A program made the translations under genes and the position numbers. From Cephalopachus bancanus (Eukaryota; Chordata; Mammalia; Primates; Tarsiidae), in contig JAPVLO010000153.1 in NCBI GenBank assembly GCA_027257055.1, positions 620,001 to 684,000 of the forward strand: a stretch of 64,000 nt of DNA. Reading direction: 5' to 3'. The notes under the pieces are model-generated. The model was not told the DNA's origin. It made no database searches and saw nothing but the letters and a program-made list of their open reading frames with translations. Of the stretch, positions 23,783 to 35,398 are shown piece after piece. How positions within the stretch are numbered: the stretch's first letter is position 1; each line of letters opens with the position of its first letter.

Positions 23783-24602
23783 CTAAAATTAATTTTTGAT
23801 GCCACGTTTTCCTTCTATTTCCTTTCTATGCCCTCCATCTTTATTCTTTTGATCTTCATTCCAATCAACCATTTGTCAATCAATCCATTAATAAAGCCTC
23901 TATGGCCTTCTTTTAGAAAGTTTAATTTGTGTTAGGATTCGATAATGGCACCACTCTATGACTCAGAACTCTTTGTGCATAGCCCTACTCATAACTCCAT
24001 AATCTCTTTTTCTCCACCTTTCCCACTTTGGTTTTTGCTTTGTCTTCTGCTCTTTGACCCCAGTACTCTGCTTTCTTTCAAAATTCTTTTTCTCTCTTCT
24101 TCCTTCTCCCAGCCCCATCCTCTTCTTCCCCACCCCCATCCAACTCCCTCTTCCCCTTTTGTCCTTCTCCTTCTCTTCTTATCTTGCATGGAACCACTAA
24201 AGAGAGTGAGGCAAAGAACAAGAGTCAAAACAAAAGAACAAAAGATACCTATGGTACAACATACCTATGGTATGGTACATACGTATAGAACAAAAGGCAT
24301 ACCTATGGTATAGCCACAACTATTCTCTCCTTGCTACCTGTGTCCTAATTTGTCCAACTTTCACTGAGTCCTAGTCACTGCTATTAAAAATATGCTCTTT
24401 GTGCATGAAATTCTTCAGATAAAATAAAAGCACATTATCTAGCTGAGACAACCTGTGATGTTGGTACTTGTGCCTTCTGATGCCTTCATGCTTCTTGGGG
24501 ATTGTCTGGCCTCCTCTCCTATAACATTTGTCCCCTGCCCATGCATGCCCTACCTCAATGCTGCACATTACTGGAAAAAGTGAATTATCAGTGGACATGA
24601 AA
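23783..24602. other. Single-copy DNA with a polypyrimidine tract and a small tandem repeat
   Basis: 24060-24182 is almost pure pyrimidine on the plus strand. 24245-24314 contains several copies of ATACCTATGGTA with variants. No gene seen. Confidence 0.6.
24245..24314. repeat. Short minisatellite, ATACCTATGGTA units
   Basis: Units at 24245, 24261 and 24299 read ATACCTATGGTA, with a decayed unit (ATACGTATAG) near 24280. The same wording returns after different gaps, so the array is irregular. Confidence 0.7.
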
Positions 24603-25015
24603 CAGGGATTGGCAAATTTTTTTCCATAGAATGCCACATAGTAAATATTATAAGCTTTGCAGACCATACATGTTCTCTGTTGCAACTACTTAACTCTGCA
24701 GTTGTAAGACAAAAGGAACCATAATATAAATAATCCTAGAGGTCACTGGAGTTGAATTTTGAATTGTCCAACCTCATTTAAATTTGAGTCATTGCTCAAA
24801 ATGAGTATGGGCTATGTTCCAATAAAACCACATTCCTGAAATGTGAATTTCAAATAATCTTCACATGTCACAAAATACTATCTTCTTTTGTCTTTTCCCC
24901 AACTATTTAAAAACATAAAAAATATCTTGAACTGGTAGACTAAAAAAAAGAGATTAAAAAAAAAAACAGGAGGTGAGCCAGATTTAGTTTGAAGGCTATA
25001 ATTTGCAGACCCCCT
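24603..25015 (+). mobile_element. MER1-type hAT-Charlie DNA transposon fossil
   Basis: Starts CAGGGATTGGCAAA and ends TTTGCAGACCCCCT, the diverged terminal inverted repeats of MER1 (consensus cagg-gtcggcaaa). Internal landmarks follow: AGTAAATATTATAAGCTTTG, GTTGCAACTACTTAACTCTG, GCTATGTTCCAATAAAACC. A 72-base insertion (24725-24796) foreign to MER1 lies in the middle. Non-autonomous, no ORF. Confidence 0.85.
24725..24796 (+). repeat. 72-bp inverted repeat, copy 1 (inside the MER1 element)
   Basis: Matches the reverse complement of 25481-25552 at 67 of 72 positions without gaps. It interrupts MER1 text, which resumes at about 24798. Confidence 0.85.
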
Positions 25016-26739
25016 AAAATAAATAATAAACTCTCACAGAATAGGGATTTTATGAGTGGCATGGAGTTTAATCTACTTCTATTTTGACTGAATCATGCAC
25101 TCGGGTAGGTCTTTTTAAATATGATAGCTGTTAAGGCTCCTTTATGACACTCTATTATTCCAAATCATAAGTGAAGAGAGACAGATTTCATCTTAAAATC
25201 ACTGAATATTACTCAGGAAGTCAGTTTTGCAGAGCATTATGATCTACACATTTGACCTTTTAAATTCCCATTTGTGAAGTGCTGACCGCAGGCAGTCTTT
25301 TCCAGTGGTGAGTTTTCCATCTGCAATTATCTCCATCTAGGAAGAAACATGGAACAGACTGCTACATAAATGGTGTTGCTCTCCTTCAAGCATGATAGCT
25401 GAAGAGGGGGAAGCAGCAGGACTAGAAAAAAATCTTGTGAGGAGAAACCTACCTGAGGGAGGTTTCCTGTAGCTGCAATCAGCAATGGCTCAAATTTAAC
25501 TGGGGTTGGAAGATTCAAAATTCAACTCCAGTGACCTCTAGGATTATTTATACAATGTCGCTACCATTCCCCCTTTAGGAAAAACTGCTTTCTAGGAGAA
25601 AAAACTTTTCCAGAGCACACTCTTTGTAGCATTAACTAACCTCAGGGATTTCACCTGCGAGTGCCTTTGATAACTGAAAATACAAAAGGGCCTTGATAAA
25701 TGACTAAAAGAAGTTGACTTCCTGTGAAGTTTTCACCAACTTTGTCACTTTCAGAGCTGTAATCCACCATCTATTTCCAAGTGACAAAATGACTGTAGCA
25801 TTTGAACAGCAGATAATTGAGTAGGAAAATTGAATTTAGAAGCTGAAGGACAAAGTGCAAAATCAAAGCCCTTGCTTGTTAGTGACTTCTGTTCAATCTT
25901 GCTTTCTCAATTATTTTCCCTTTGTTGTTTTTAGACTATTTTCCCAAATAAATATCCATATTGAGAAGTTTTGCTTGAAGGCAATTTGATATCTAGAGAA
26001 AAAAACAACACATAACTTGCAGAAGTAGTGGGTTTTCATAACAATTAAAAGGACCATTTGTTGCAATAATTTTTAAAAACCCCATGGCAAGGATGTTGTA
26101 TTAGTACAACCGGTCCCCAACTTTATAAACTGATTGTGGGCCAAAGGTTTGTTTGAAAGTCGGTTGTTTGTAACTTGAAAAGCATTTACTAATAGTAACA
26201 GTGTGGTATGTGGTGACCAGATCCCAGCACTTTGCCACGATGGGTTGTGTAATCCAGTGTGATACATTTGAAACAGTAAAACAACACTGTTAGAGCTTCT
26301 CAGATTAAAGTATATAGGAATACATCAATGAATACTTTAAGCCATGAAATAAACATGGTATATCTTTCTGGCTTTTTAATTTTGTTACAGAGGTTGAGGG
26401 AATATTCTTTTTGAATTAAGATAAATGTGCATAATTTATTTAGTGAAATATAAAATTCCTAAAAAATTAAAAATTAAAGCATGTGACTTCAAAATTATCC
26501 ATGCTTATAGGTTGATATACCTAGACTTCCTTGATATTTGAGCTCACCTATTAGGCAAACTAGGTGAATACGTGTGAGAAGCAATGCGGTCCAGCATTAC
26601 AGACCCATGTATACCTGCAGTATGCCAAATTCTTGAACTAGTCCATACTGGCACCAGCTAGGCTAAGACAATGAAATTCAGCTTAATCTAAAGTGCAAAT
26701 TGCCATCCTGGTGGTGGTATTCACAGGAGCCCTAAATCA
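25016..26739. other. Single-copy DNA; decayed transposon-like stretch near 26105
   Basis: No gene seen. 26105-26200 (CCGGTCCCCAACTTTATAAA, then AAAGTCGGTTGTTTGTAACT) looks like a decayed DNA transposon end, but I cannot name the family. The second copy of the 72-bp inverted repeat is at 25481-25552. Confidence 0.45.
25481..25552 (-). repeat. 72-bp inverted repeat, copy 2
   Basis: Inverted twin of 24725-24796, 684 bases away, in sequence I do not recognise as a transposon. Confidence 0.85.
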
Positions 26740-27500
26740 GACAAGGAGATGTTTTACCTATTCTGAAGAAATCACTTAGAGGGCAGGTTGGTAAAAGACG
26801 TGGGTTTATTGATACTTACAGGAGGGACCAATAGTAGCCAGGCAATACAAAGCTCTTCATTCCCCAATAGACATTAGGAGAGGTTATATACCCCAGCAAG
26901 GAGGAGCAAATCACAAACAATAGCATGAATTCCCTAAGCAGGGAGAAGGAGTGAGACACAAACAATAGCATGATGTGTAGAGAAACAGGAACCTTTAGCA
27001 TGTGCCTTGAATACACATGTGTGCGTAACTCCAAAAACATCTTGACTGGGCACAGACGGCCTTGACCAGGGGACACACTTCCAATCGAAGAACAATCATC
27101 AGCAGAGAAGGGGTAACAACAAATATGACCTGCCTTTACCCTACATCCTACTCCTACATTTGGTCATTCCATCCTTACAATCTGTATGTTACATTTGTCT
27201 TCTAGATAGTTCCTTGGCATACAATAGCATTAGATGCAAAGGAGCAGAACCAAGGATGTTGGCTCTTTTAGTAACTGCCTTGAGTACTTGGGTATACATA
27301 TGCTGGATGCGCCCATGCTAAGAGTTAAACCAGTACTTGACCAGGCACAGATGGCCTTGGCCCAGGGCCTAACCTCCTGATCAGGGAACCGTCATCACCA
27401 AGAGAGGGGGAAAGGACCATATGTTCTGCATTTATCCCACAGTGGGATAAAGAAAGAGCCCAATAGATCTGGAGATTAGAAGAGACCCAAGGAGACATAG
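26740..27500 (-). mobile_element. LTR-like block with internal duplication (family not recognised)
   Basis: Read on the minus strand it has AATAAACCCACGTC (around 26800-26815), like an LTR poly(A) signal. AACAATAGCATGA occurs at 26917 and again at 26961. A diverged tandem duplication of about 294 bases is visible: CTTGACTGGGCACAGACGGC at 27043 against CTTGACCAGGCACAGATGGC at 27337. Internal U3 duplications are common in ERV LTRs, but no clear TG/CA ends were found. Confidence 0.35.
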
Positions 27501-28869
27501 TAACTATATTCATGGTAGGATCCTGGAACAGAAAAAGGATATTAGTGGGAAAAACTGGTGAAATTTGAATAAGGGCTATAGATTTGTTACAGTATAGTAT
27601 TAATAACAATGGTGGTATAGGGGAAAAAAAGTTAGGAGGTCAAAGCCCATGCTAAAAATTAAACTATTTTTTAAAAAAGTATGCCTATGTCCATCTCAGT
27701 CTTTCTCCTCAAACATCCTTTCCTTTAACAAGATAAGGGGATCTCCTGATGCTGTTTCCATATCTGCCATCTCTGAAGACAGGAATAGTAGAGCAAGCCT
27801 GGAAACAGTTGGATTCATACCAGAAGAGCTTTCTTTGGACATTTTCATATCTAAATTTGACTTTTCACAGAAGCAGATCAATTTGTCTTCCAGACCCCAC
27901 CATGTCTGTGAGCGATTCAGAGTGAGACTTTCAAAGTCATAAGTCTTGTTCCAGGGCAACAGACCTAAAATCGCTGTCCCTGCCCCCAAGGTATTGATTG
28001 TCCAGGAGCATTTCCTACTTTGTAGGGTCAGTGTAAGACTTAGTATTTTCACAGGATATATGATTTCCCAAGTCCTTAAAAAAATCCATACTATCCATGG
28101 ATGGAAATGAATGGTTATATTACTGTGACAGACCCTCTATCAGTATAATTAGTGTTATTGAATGTTCGATTTTAGCAGGGGGTAAGCTAGTTACATAAAA
28201 TGGAAAGGCAGATAAGAGAGTTGCCATTTAAAGAGAAGGGGGCAGGAAGAGAGACTACAGCAGCAAGTACAAATTTACCTGTCTGCTGTTTTGCTGAGGG
28301 CCAGCCTGCTGTTCTGTTGATGAATAGATAGAAGTCTGGAGATTGGTGCTATGAGACTTTCTTAAACTACATACACATGCATACACACACATTCACATTT
28401 CCGATGGGATTTTTATGACTTTTATTTACTTTACTTCTACTTAGAGAGTAGAGTCTTTGTTAAGGGTAGGGCATGGACAGAGGGAAGAATAAGGGGAAAA
28501 TACCCAACATAAGCATAAGGAACCAGAAGGAGAAGTCCTCATATAACTTACAAGGCTTTTCTAGTCCACTAGTTATGTCTAAAACCAGCTCATTTTCTCC
28601 TACTATTTGAGAACAAATAAAAACTACTTCAAGAGATATTCGAGGTGCTTTAAGTCATCCATGGAGCACAAAAGAAACATCCTTACTTTTTCTATTGCTT
28701 ATCCTGAGGGCTACAAGAATATAGTGAGAAAGACTTTGAGATCTCCAAAAAAAAAAAAAAAAAAAAGACCTTTCTCTGCATAGCAAATCTTCTCTCTCCC
28801 AATCTGGCCTAGTATAGCCTAGCAAAGAGTGAGATGTTTGTAAGCAGGATTCACCCAAGCCACTGTATA
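27501..28869. other. Unassigned sequence with overlapping open frames and an A-run
   Basis: An open stretch runs 27696-28052 on the minus strand (118 codons) and overlaps a 97-codon frame on the plus strand (27649-27942). Neither shows a motif I know. 28749-28768 is an A-run of about 20. No splice or promoter evidence can be claimed. Confidence 0.4.
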
Positions 28870-29545
28870 CTTATATATTATTGGAACAGTTTTTTTAATG
28901 TTTAACTTTTTATTTTGAAATAAAATTTAAAAGAAAATTTGCAAAGTAACCCCAAAAATACTCAAGTACTCTTCATTTGGCTTTCTCTAATGTTAATATT
29001 TTACACAAACAAAGTAAAATTATCAAAACCAGAAAATTAATATTGGTACAATAACATAACTAATCTACAGATATTTTTCAGATTTATTTAGTTTCTCCCT
29101 GGTGTTCTTTTTCTTTCAGGATCTAATTCAGGATCCCATGTTACATTGAATTGTCATGTCTTCTTGGTCTCCTCCAATCTGTGAAAGTTCCTTAATCTTT
29201 CCTTATCTTTCATGACTTTGATACTTTTGAGGAATACTGATAAGCATTTTTGCTTTCCCTGTTTGAGGTTGTGTGTTTTGTGCAGGAATGCCACAGAAAT
29301 GATGTTGTTCCCTTCTTAGTGTATTGTGATGGGGACATATGATGTCAGTATGTTTCACTTATTTACTTATGTCAGCATGGCTCATGAATACCCCCATTCT
29401 ATAGGTTATAATCCAGAACTGTCATTATTAGCTGGAATAGGTTACATATTTTTTTAACTACAGACAACTTGAGTTCCTAAAAGGCAAAACTTGTGTCAAA
29501 ATATTCTTTTACCTATCTCAAGGTATCACATTTTAGTTCTAGGAC
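28870..29545 (-). mobile_element. Old L1 3'UTR (L1M-type)
   Basis: Antisense text follows old L1 3'UTRs: TATCAAAACCAGAAAATTAA, ATTGGTACAATAACATAACT, CATTGAATTGTCATGTCTTC, CTTTCATGACTTTGATACTT, GGAATGCCACAGAAATGATG. No younger insertion within it. Confidence 0.7.
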
Positions 29546-30399
29546 AGAATGGAATCTTTATAAGTACTAGAGATGTCCAAAGGCATTGACAAACATTTGG
29601 TACATTTTAGTAATGCATACTTCTGAAGAGCCTTGGCCCAGTAAGCAATTGAAAGATACTCTCAATGGCTAAAGATAAAAATTTGGAAAAATAGAATACA
29701 TCTGATTAGGAAAATGAGAATTCTAATGTGGAATTCAGAATCTTTAAATGTTCAAAATTTGCCTAATATGGGAGGGTGCAACTTCTTTACTTCTAACTGA
29801 ATCCTTCTTCTCATTATTTCCTGTTTACTAGGGGAAAAGGAAAGAACACAAAATCCACAAGTGTTCTCTATAGAAAAGAACTTCCTCCTGTGTACTATTT
29901 CAGAACAACTTTTCTGAGAAAAGCCAAAAACAAACACTTGTAACATTTCTTAAATGTTGATCCTTTCCCCTGGGTGAGTTGTTCTTTAGTGCTGAAAATC
30001 ATCTCCCCTTTCCCTGAACTCCCATAGCTCCTTTGTACTTTTCTTAAGCCATTACCACATTGAATCTTGTGTTGTAACTCTCGGTATATGTCTAAACTTC
30101 TTAATCGTTCCTACCCAAAGACAAGCTGCTTTATTTGATGAATGATTCTTGTTTTTTAGGCTTACTAATGGCATTTTGGATTTATTTTTAGGATCCCTTG
30201 ATTTTGGAGGTATATACTGAAATATTTGTAGATTTCATAATATGATATCTTAGATTTATTTCAAAATCAGCTTGGATAGGGTTGGGGGAATGCATACCTT
30301 ATGTATAGGGCATAAACAAACTTTCTCATGACCTTGAAGCAAAAATAAATTTCTAAAAATTGCATTTATTTAAGCTGTGCAATATGCTGTTATATGTAT
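29546..30399. other. Single-copy AT-rich sequence, no gene seen
   Basis: No recognised repeat or exon. Confidence 0.5.
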
Positions 30400-30401
30400 G
30401 A

Positions 30402-30402
<1 letters not shown>

Positions 30403-30445
<43 letters not shown>
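30403..30445. repeat. (GT)n microsatellite
   Basis: Pure GT run at the 3' edge of an old L1. Confidence 0.95.
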
Positions 30446-30448
<3 letters not shown>

Positions 30449-31262
30449 ATTACCTCAGTAAAGCAAATTAGTATATTCATTATTCACATAGTTACCTTTT
30501 CTGTGTGTGGTAAAAGTGCCTAAAATCTACTCTTTTAGCAAATTTCCAGAGTTCTCATGCAATTCCATTAAATGTCTAGACTTATCATAACAGTAACTTT
30601 GTGCCCTTTGACCTACATTTCCCTCGTTTCATTCCCACTCTCCACCCCCAGTAATCATTGTTCTATTCTCTATTTCTACTTTCTGTTTCTATGGATTCAA
30701 GTTTTCCTAAAGATTCCACATATAAGTGAGATTGTGCCATACTTTTTTTCCCCTTCTTATCTAGCTTATTTCACTTAGCATAGTGTTCTCTAGGTCCATC
30801 CACATTGTCACAAATGGCAGTATTTCTTTTTTAACAGACACTTAGGATGTTTCATATCCTGTCTATCATCAATAATGCTGCAGTGAACATGGGAGACATC
30901 TTTTACACGGTGGTGATTTCATTTCCTTTGGATATATAGCCAGGAGAGGGTTTGCTGGGTAATGTGGTAGTTCTTTTAATTTCTTTAGGAATGTCCATAT
31001 CGTTTTCCACAGTGACTACACCAATCTACACTTAACCAACATTTCCCTTATGTTTAATCCCTTGTCTTTTTGATGATAGCCATTCTAACATATGTGAGAT
31101 GATATTTCATTATGACTTTTACTTGCATTCCTCTGATGATAAGTGATGGTGAGCACTTTCCTATATACTTATCAACTATTGTTATATCTTCTTTGGAAAA
31201 ATGTCTATTCAAATATTTTACAATTTTTAAATCAGTTTATTTGTTTTTTGGACATTGAATTG

Positions 31263-32229
31263 TGTTAGAGACCAGCTCCAACACAAGGGTTAGGGCCTGA
31301 GGCGAGAGAATCAGACGTGGTGAAGGAAGAAGACATAAGTCAACTCCCTGGGTCGAGTTCGGGACTCTTCCAAAGTTTATTCAATTTTCACATGCTTATA
31401 CAGGGCATTTTCAGCCCCCCAACCCCCTCACATATGTGCCCTCAAATACTTAGATTATGTTTTCTTTTACAATTAAACGTTTTACAATGATTTATTTGTT
31501 CCTCCCTATTCTTTTTTTGTTTCCATTATGTTAAAACCAACAGACAGGAATGAAACAACTTTTGTTAAAAATTATTAACTGTAACCTTTCAACCTTTACC
31601 CCTTTTATATCATATTTCTAACAATTCTTTTTTTTTTTTTTTTTTGAATTGGAGTCTCACTCTGTCGCCCAGACTGGAGTGCAGTGGCCGCTCCCGGCCA
31701 CCGCAGCCTCGACCTGCTGGGCTCCGGTGATCCTTCTGCCTCAGCCTTCCGAGTAACTGGAATTACAGGCGCGCGCTACCATGCCCAGCTGATTTTTTTG
31801 ATTTATTGTAGAGATGAGGTCTCGCTGCCCAGGCGGGTCTCGAACCCACGGGCTCAGGCAATCCACTCACCTCAGCCTCCCAAAGGCACGGGATTACAGT
31901 CTGAGCCACCGAGCCCGGCTTCTAACAATTCTTACATGTAACTTAGCAATATATTGGCATTTACATCTATAACTAATTTTCCTTATTCATGTCTCAAGCT
32001 TCAGTTTCACCAATACATCATCCTTGCTTATTAGTTAATGCTTCATCAGAAAGGGGTACTTTCTGTCTTATGCACACATTCCTAAAGATCAAAGGGGCCC
32101 ATCAATGAGATCCATGGGGCTTTGCCTCCAGCACAGCCGCTTTAGCTGGGGCCTTGCTCCCAGCCAGCGTTTTTCCCATTTTCAGCTAACCCTTACTTTG
32201 CCTTCTGTTAGGAGTTGTGGCTCCCAACA
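31263..32229 (-). mobile_element. Class II (beta-like) solo LTR, hit by a SINE
   Basis: On the minus strand it begins TGTTGGGAGCCAC and ends GGAGCTGGTCTCTAACA, with AATAAACTTTGG (antisense near 31380) as a poly(A) signal. Flanking hexamers GAATTG (31257-31262) and GAGTTG (32230-32235) fit a 6-bp TSD with one change. The TGTTGGGAGCC start and 6-bp TSD are typical of class II ERVs. Without the SINE the LTR is about 660 bp. No internal viral genes are present. Confidence 0.85.
31629..31919 (-). mobile_element. Young lineage-specific dimeric Alu-type SINE
   Basis: The T-run is followed by GGAGTCTCACTCTGTCGCCC and the lineage-specific GGCCGCTCCCGGCC, then the second arm ending GAGCCACCGAGCCCGGC. 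TSD TTCTAACAATTCT at 31616-31628 and again at about 31920-31932. Inserted into the solo LTR, so it is younger than it. Confidence 0.92.
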
Positions 32230-32310
32230 GAGTTGTATGAGTTCCTTATATATTTTGGATGTTAAGTCCTTATCTGATTAATAGTTTGCAAACATTTTCT
32301 CCCAATTCAC

Positions 32311-33480
32311 AATAAATCAAGAAAACAATCCCATATATGATAGCATCAAAAAGAATAAAATAGTAATAAATTTAACTAAAGAGGTAAAAAGACTATAGAC
32401 TGAAACTAGAATACATTCATGAAAGAAACTGAAGACACAAATAAGCGGAAGGCTATACTGTGTTTGTGGATTGGAAGAGTCAATATTGTTAAAATATCTA
32501 TACAACCCAAAGTAATATACAGGTTCAATGTAATTTCTATCAAAATTCCAATGGCATTGTCATACAAATAGAAGAAAGAATTCTAAAACTTATATGGAAT
32601 TGCAAAAGACATCAAACAGTAAAACACACACACACACACAAATATTGAGGAAAAAGAGTGGGAAACATCACACTTTCTGGTCTCAAATTATATAACAAAG
32701 CAATAATACTTAAGACAGTAGTATTGGCATAAAAAACATACATAAACTAATGGAACAATAGAGAAGAGAGAGACAAATACAAGCATATGCAGCAAACTAA
32801 TTTTTGATTTTTCTACAAGTCTTCCAAGAAGACACAATGGGAATAAATAGTCTGTTCAATAAATGATGTTAAAAAATTAAATATCACCAGGCTCGGTGGC
32901 TCAACCTGTAATCCTGCGCCTTTGGGAGGCTGAGGTGAGTGGATTGCCTGAGCCCGCAGGTTTGAGACCTGCCTGGGCAGCGAGACCTCATCTCTACAAT
33001 AAATCAAAAAATCAGCCGGGCTTGGTAGCTCATGCCTGTAATTCCGGCTACTTGGAAGGCTGAGGCAGAAGGATCACCGGAGCCCAGCAGGTGGAGGCTG
33101 CGGTGGCTGGGAGCGGCCACTGCACTCCAGTCTGGGCGACAGAGTGAGACTCCAACTCAAAAAAAAAAAAAAAAATTAAAAATCTACATGAAAAGAAAGA
33201 AAGAGAGAAGGAAAGAAAGAAACTGTACTCTTATCTTATATCACACATAAAAATCAACTCAAAATGAATTAGGAACTGAAACATAAGATATGAAACTGTA
33301 AAATTCTTCAAAGAGAACACAGGAGAAAAGTTACTTGGTATTGCCCTTAGTAATTATTATTTTGACATCTCACAAAAGTATAGGAACCAAAAGCAAAAAT
33401 AAGAGGGACTACATTAAACTACAATGTTTCCACAGCAAAGAAAGCAGTCAGCAAAGTGAAAAGGTAGCCAACTGATTGGT
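32311..33480 (+). mobile_element. Inverted 5' segment of the old L1 (twin priming)
   Basis: Plus-strand ORF2 text from CAATCCCATATATGATAGCA, through GAATGAATTAGGAACTG-like text, to CCACAGCAAAGAAAGCAGTC. Its end is the ORF2 region immediately upstream of where the minus-strand part (32310) begins. A SINE at 32885-33173 interrupts it. Confidence 0.8.
32885..33173 (+). mobile_element. Young lineage-specific dimeric Alu-type SINE
   Basis: Begins near GGCTCGGTGGCTCAACCTGT and ends in an A-run. The middle linker is ACAATAAATCAAAAAATC. TSD AATTAAATAT (32875-32884) / AATTAAAAAT (33174-33183). The pol III B box is present in slightly changed form (GGTTTGAGACC). Confidence 0.92.
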
Positions 33481-33584
33481 ACTAAAGAACTTAAATAATA
33501 TTCTGAAAGCACAAACCATAGCCAAAAAGATTGATGATTGATGGCTTTGATTAAAGTCAGATTTTCTGTTAAAAAGTAGTGGAA

Positions 33585-35398
33585 AGAGAAAGCAGGTGGA
33601 GAACCAAATAAAAAGCACAATCCCATCCACAATAACCTCAACAACAACAGCAAAAGAATATCTCTGCATCTTCCTAACCAGAAAAGTGAAAGACCTTTAC
33701 AATGAGAACCACAAAACACTACTCAAAGAAATCCAAGAAGAAACAAACAAATGGAAAAATATTCCATGCTCATGGTTAGGAAGAATCAACATTGTTGAGA
33801 TGTCCGTCCTACCAAAGGCAATCTACAGATTCAACACAATACCCATTAAATTACCAATATCATTCTTCTCAGACCTGAAAATGACAATACAGAAATTCAT
33901 ATGGGAACATAAATGGCCTTGAATAACCAAAACAATCCTTAGCAAAAGAAATAAAGCAGGAGGTATCACACTTCCAGACTTCAAACTTTACTACAAGACT
34001 ACAATAATCAAAACAGACTAGTATTGGTACAAGAATAGGCATATAGACCAATGAAACAGGATAGAGATTCCAGAAGCAAAGTCTCAATTTCTCAACCAAC
34101 TCATCTTTGACAAAGCCTCCAACAGTCACCACTGGGGAGAAGAGAACCTATTCAGTAAATGGTGCTGGGAAAACTGACTGATCACATGCAGAAAATTGAA
34201 ACAGGACCCTTACCTCTCACCATACACAAAAATTAACTCTAAAAGGCTCAATGACCTAAACATAAAACCTCAAACTATAAGAATCTTAGAAAAGGCAGGA
34301 GACATCCTTATGGAAATTAGAACTGGCAACCAATTCCTCATCAGAACCCTAGGAGCCCATACCATAAGAAATAAGATGACTGCCAAGGGATTGGCAGTCA
34401 TCAAACTGGTGAGCTTCTGCAAAGCAACAGAAATTATCAAGAGAGCAGGGAGACAGCCCACAGAATGGGAAAAAATATTTGCCAACTGTATATCTGACAA
34501 AGGCCTAACAAACATGCTGAAAGGAAAAAAAAAAACAGCCCCATTAAAAAGTGGGCAAAAGACATGCATAGGCACTTCTTAAAAGAAGATATATGGGCAG
34601 TTAACAGACACATGTGTGTTAACAGCACATGAAAAAGTGCTCAGTCTCACTCATCATCAGAGAAATGCAAATCAAAACCACATTGAGATACGATCTAACC
34701 CCAGTAAGAATGGCCATATTAATAAAACAAACAAGAAAAGATGTTAGTGAGAATGGGGAGAAAAAGGAATGCTTTCACACTGCTGGTGGGAATGCAAACT
34801 AGTTCAATCTCTTTGGAAGACAGTGTGGTGATTTCTGAAAGAACTAGAAATTGACCTTCCATATGACCCAGCAATTCCCCTATTGGGAATATACCCAGAG
34901 GAACTCAAATCACTCTATAAAAAAGATACTTGCACACATATGTTTGTTGCAGCTATATTCACAGTAGCAAAAACATGGAACCAACCATGTTGCCCAAAGC
35001 TGGACTGGATTAAGAAAATGTGGTACATATACATAATGGAATATTATGCAGTCATAAAGAAGGACAAATATATGGACTTCACAGCAACTTGGATGAATTT
35101 ATAGTCGGTCATGCTCAGTGATCTATCACAGAAACAAAGAACAGAGTACCATATGTTCTTATTCATCAGTGGACCTTGAACTATTATCATAACACTATAA
35201 GAAAGGGATTGGCAGTTGTGAGAAATGGCTAGGGGAGTGGGGGAAGTGGAATTGGCAGATGAGGGAAACTGTTAAGGGAGGGACGGACACGCCTCATCAA
35301 CAAGGGCACCTGTGTAATCAACGCTTGTATATCTAACCCTGAATTGTACCACATATCTTTAGAAATAAATAAACAAATAAATATTTTTAAAAATTTTA
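33585..35398 (+). mobile_element. L1 3' half, first unit of a tandem L1 composite
   Basis: Plus-strand ORF2 text from the RT C-terminal region to the 3' end (GGTACCACATATCTTTAG-like) and a degenerate A/T-rich tail. The piece at 33596-33922 encodes [20 protein letters not shown], an ORF2p segment after the RT. The left TSD (AAAAAGTAGTGGAA, 33571-33584) pairs with 37246-37259, beyond the second unit. Confidence 0.85.

Larger units (their letters stand above)
30446..32310 (-). mobile_element. Old L1 3' portion, main part of a twin-primed insertion
   Basis: Antisense 3'UTR text (CAGTAAAGCAAATTAGTATA, CTACTCTTTTAGCAAATTTC) is followed by the end of ORF2 (CATTCCTCTGATGATAAGTG, GTTTGCAAACATTTTCTCCC). 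A solo LTR splits it at 31263-32229. At about 32310 the text switches to the plus strand. Confidence 0.8.

Noticed and set aside
23359..23935. Several overlapping GC-rich open frames on both strands
   Set aside because: They lie in the L1 element D 5'UTR and the edge of its flank. Mutual overlap and lack of motifs argue against coding.
24245..24314. Binding-site array (regulatory cluster)
   Set aside because: The ATACCTATGGTA units are irregular and look like a small decaying minisatellite; nothing links them to a factor.
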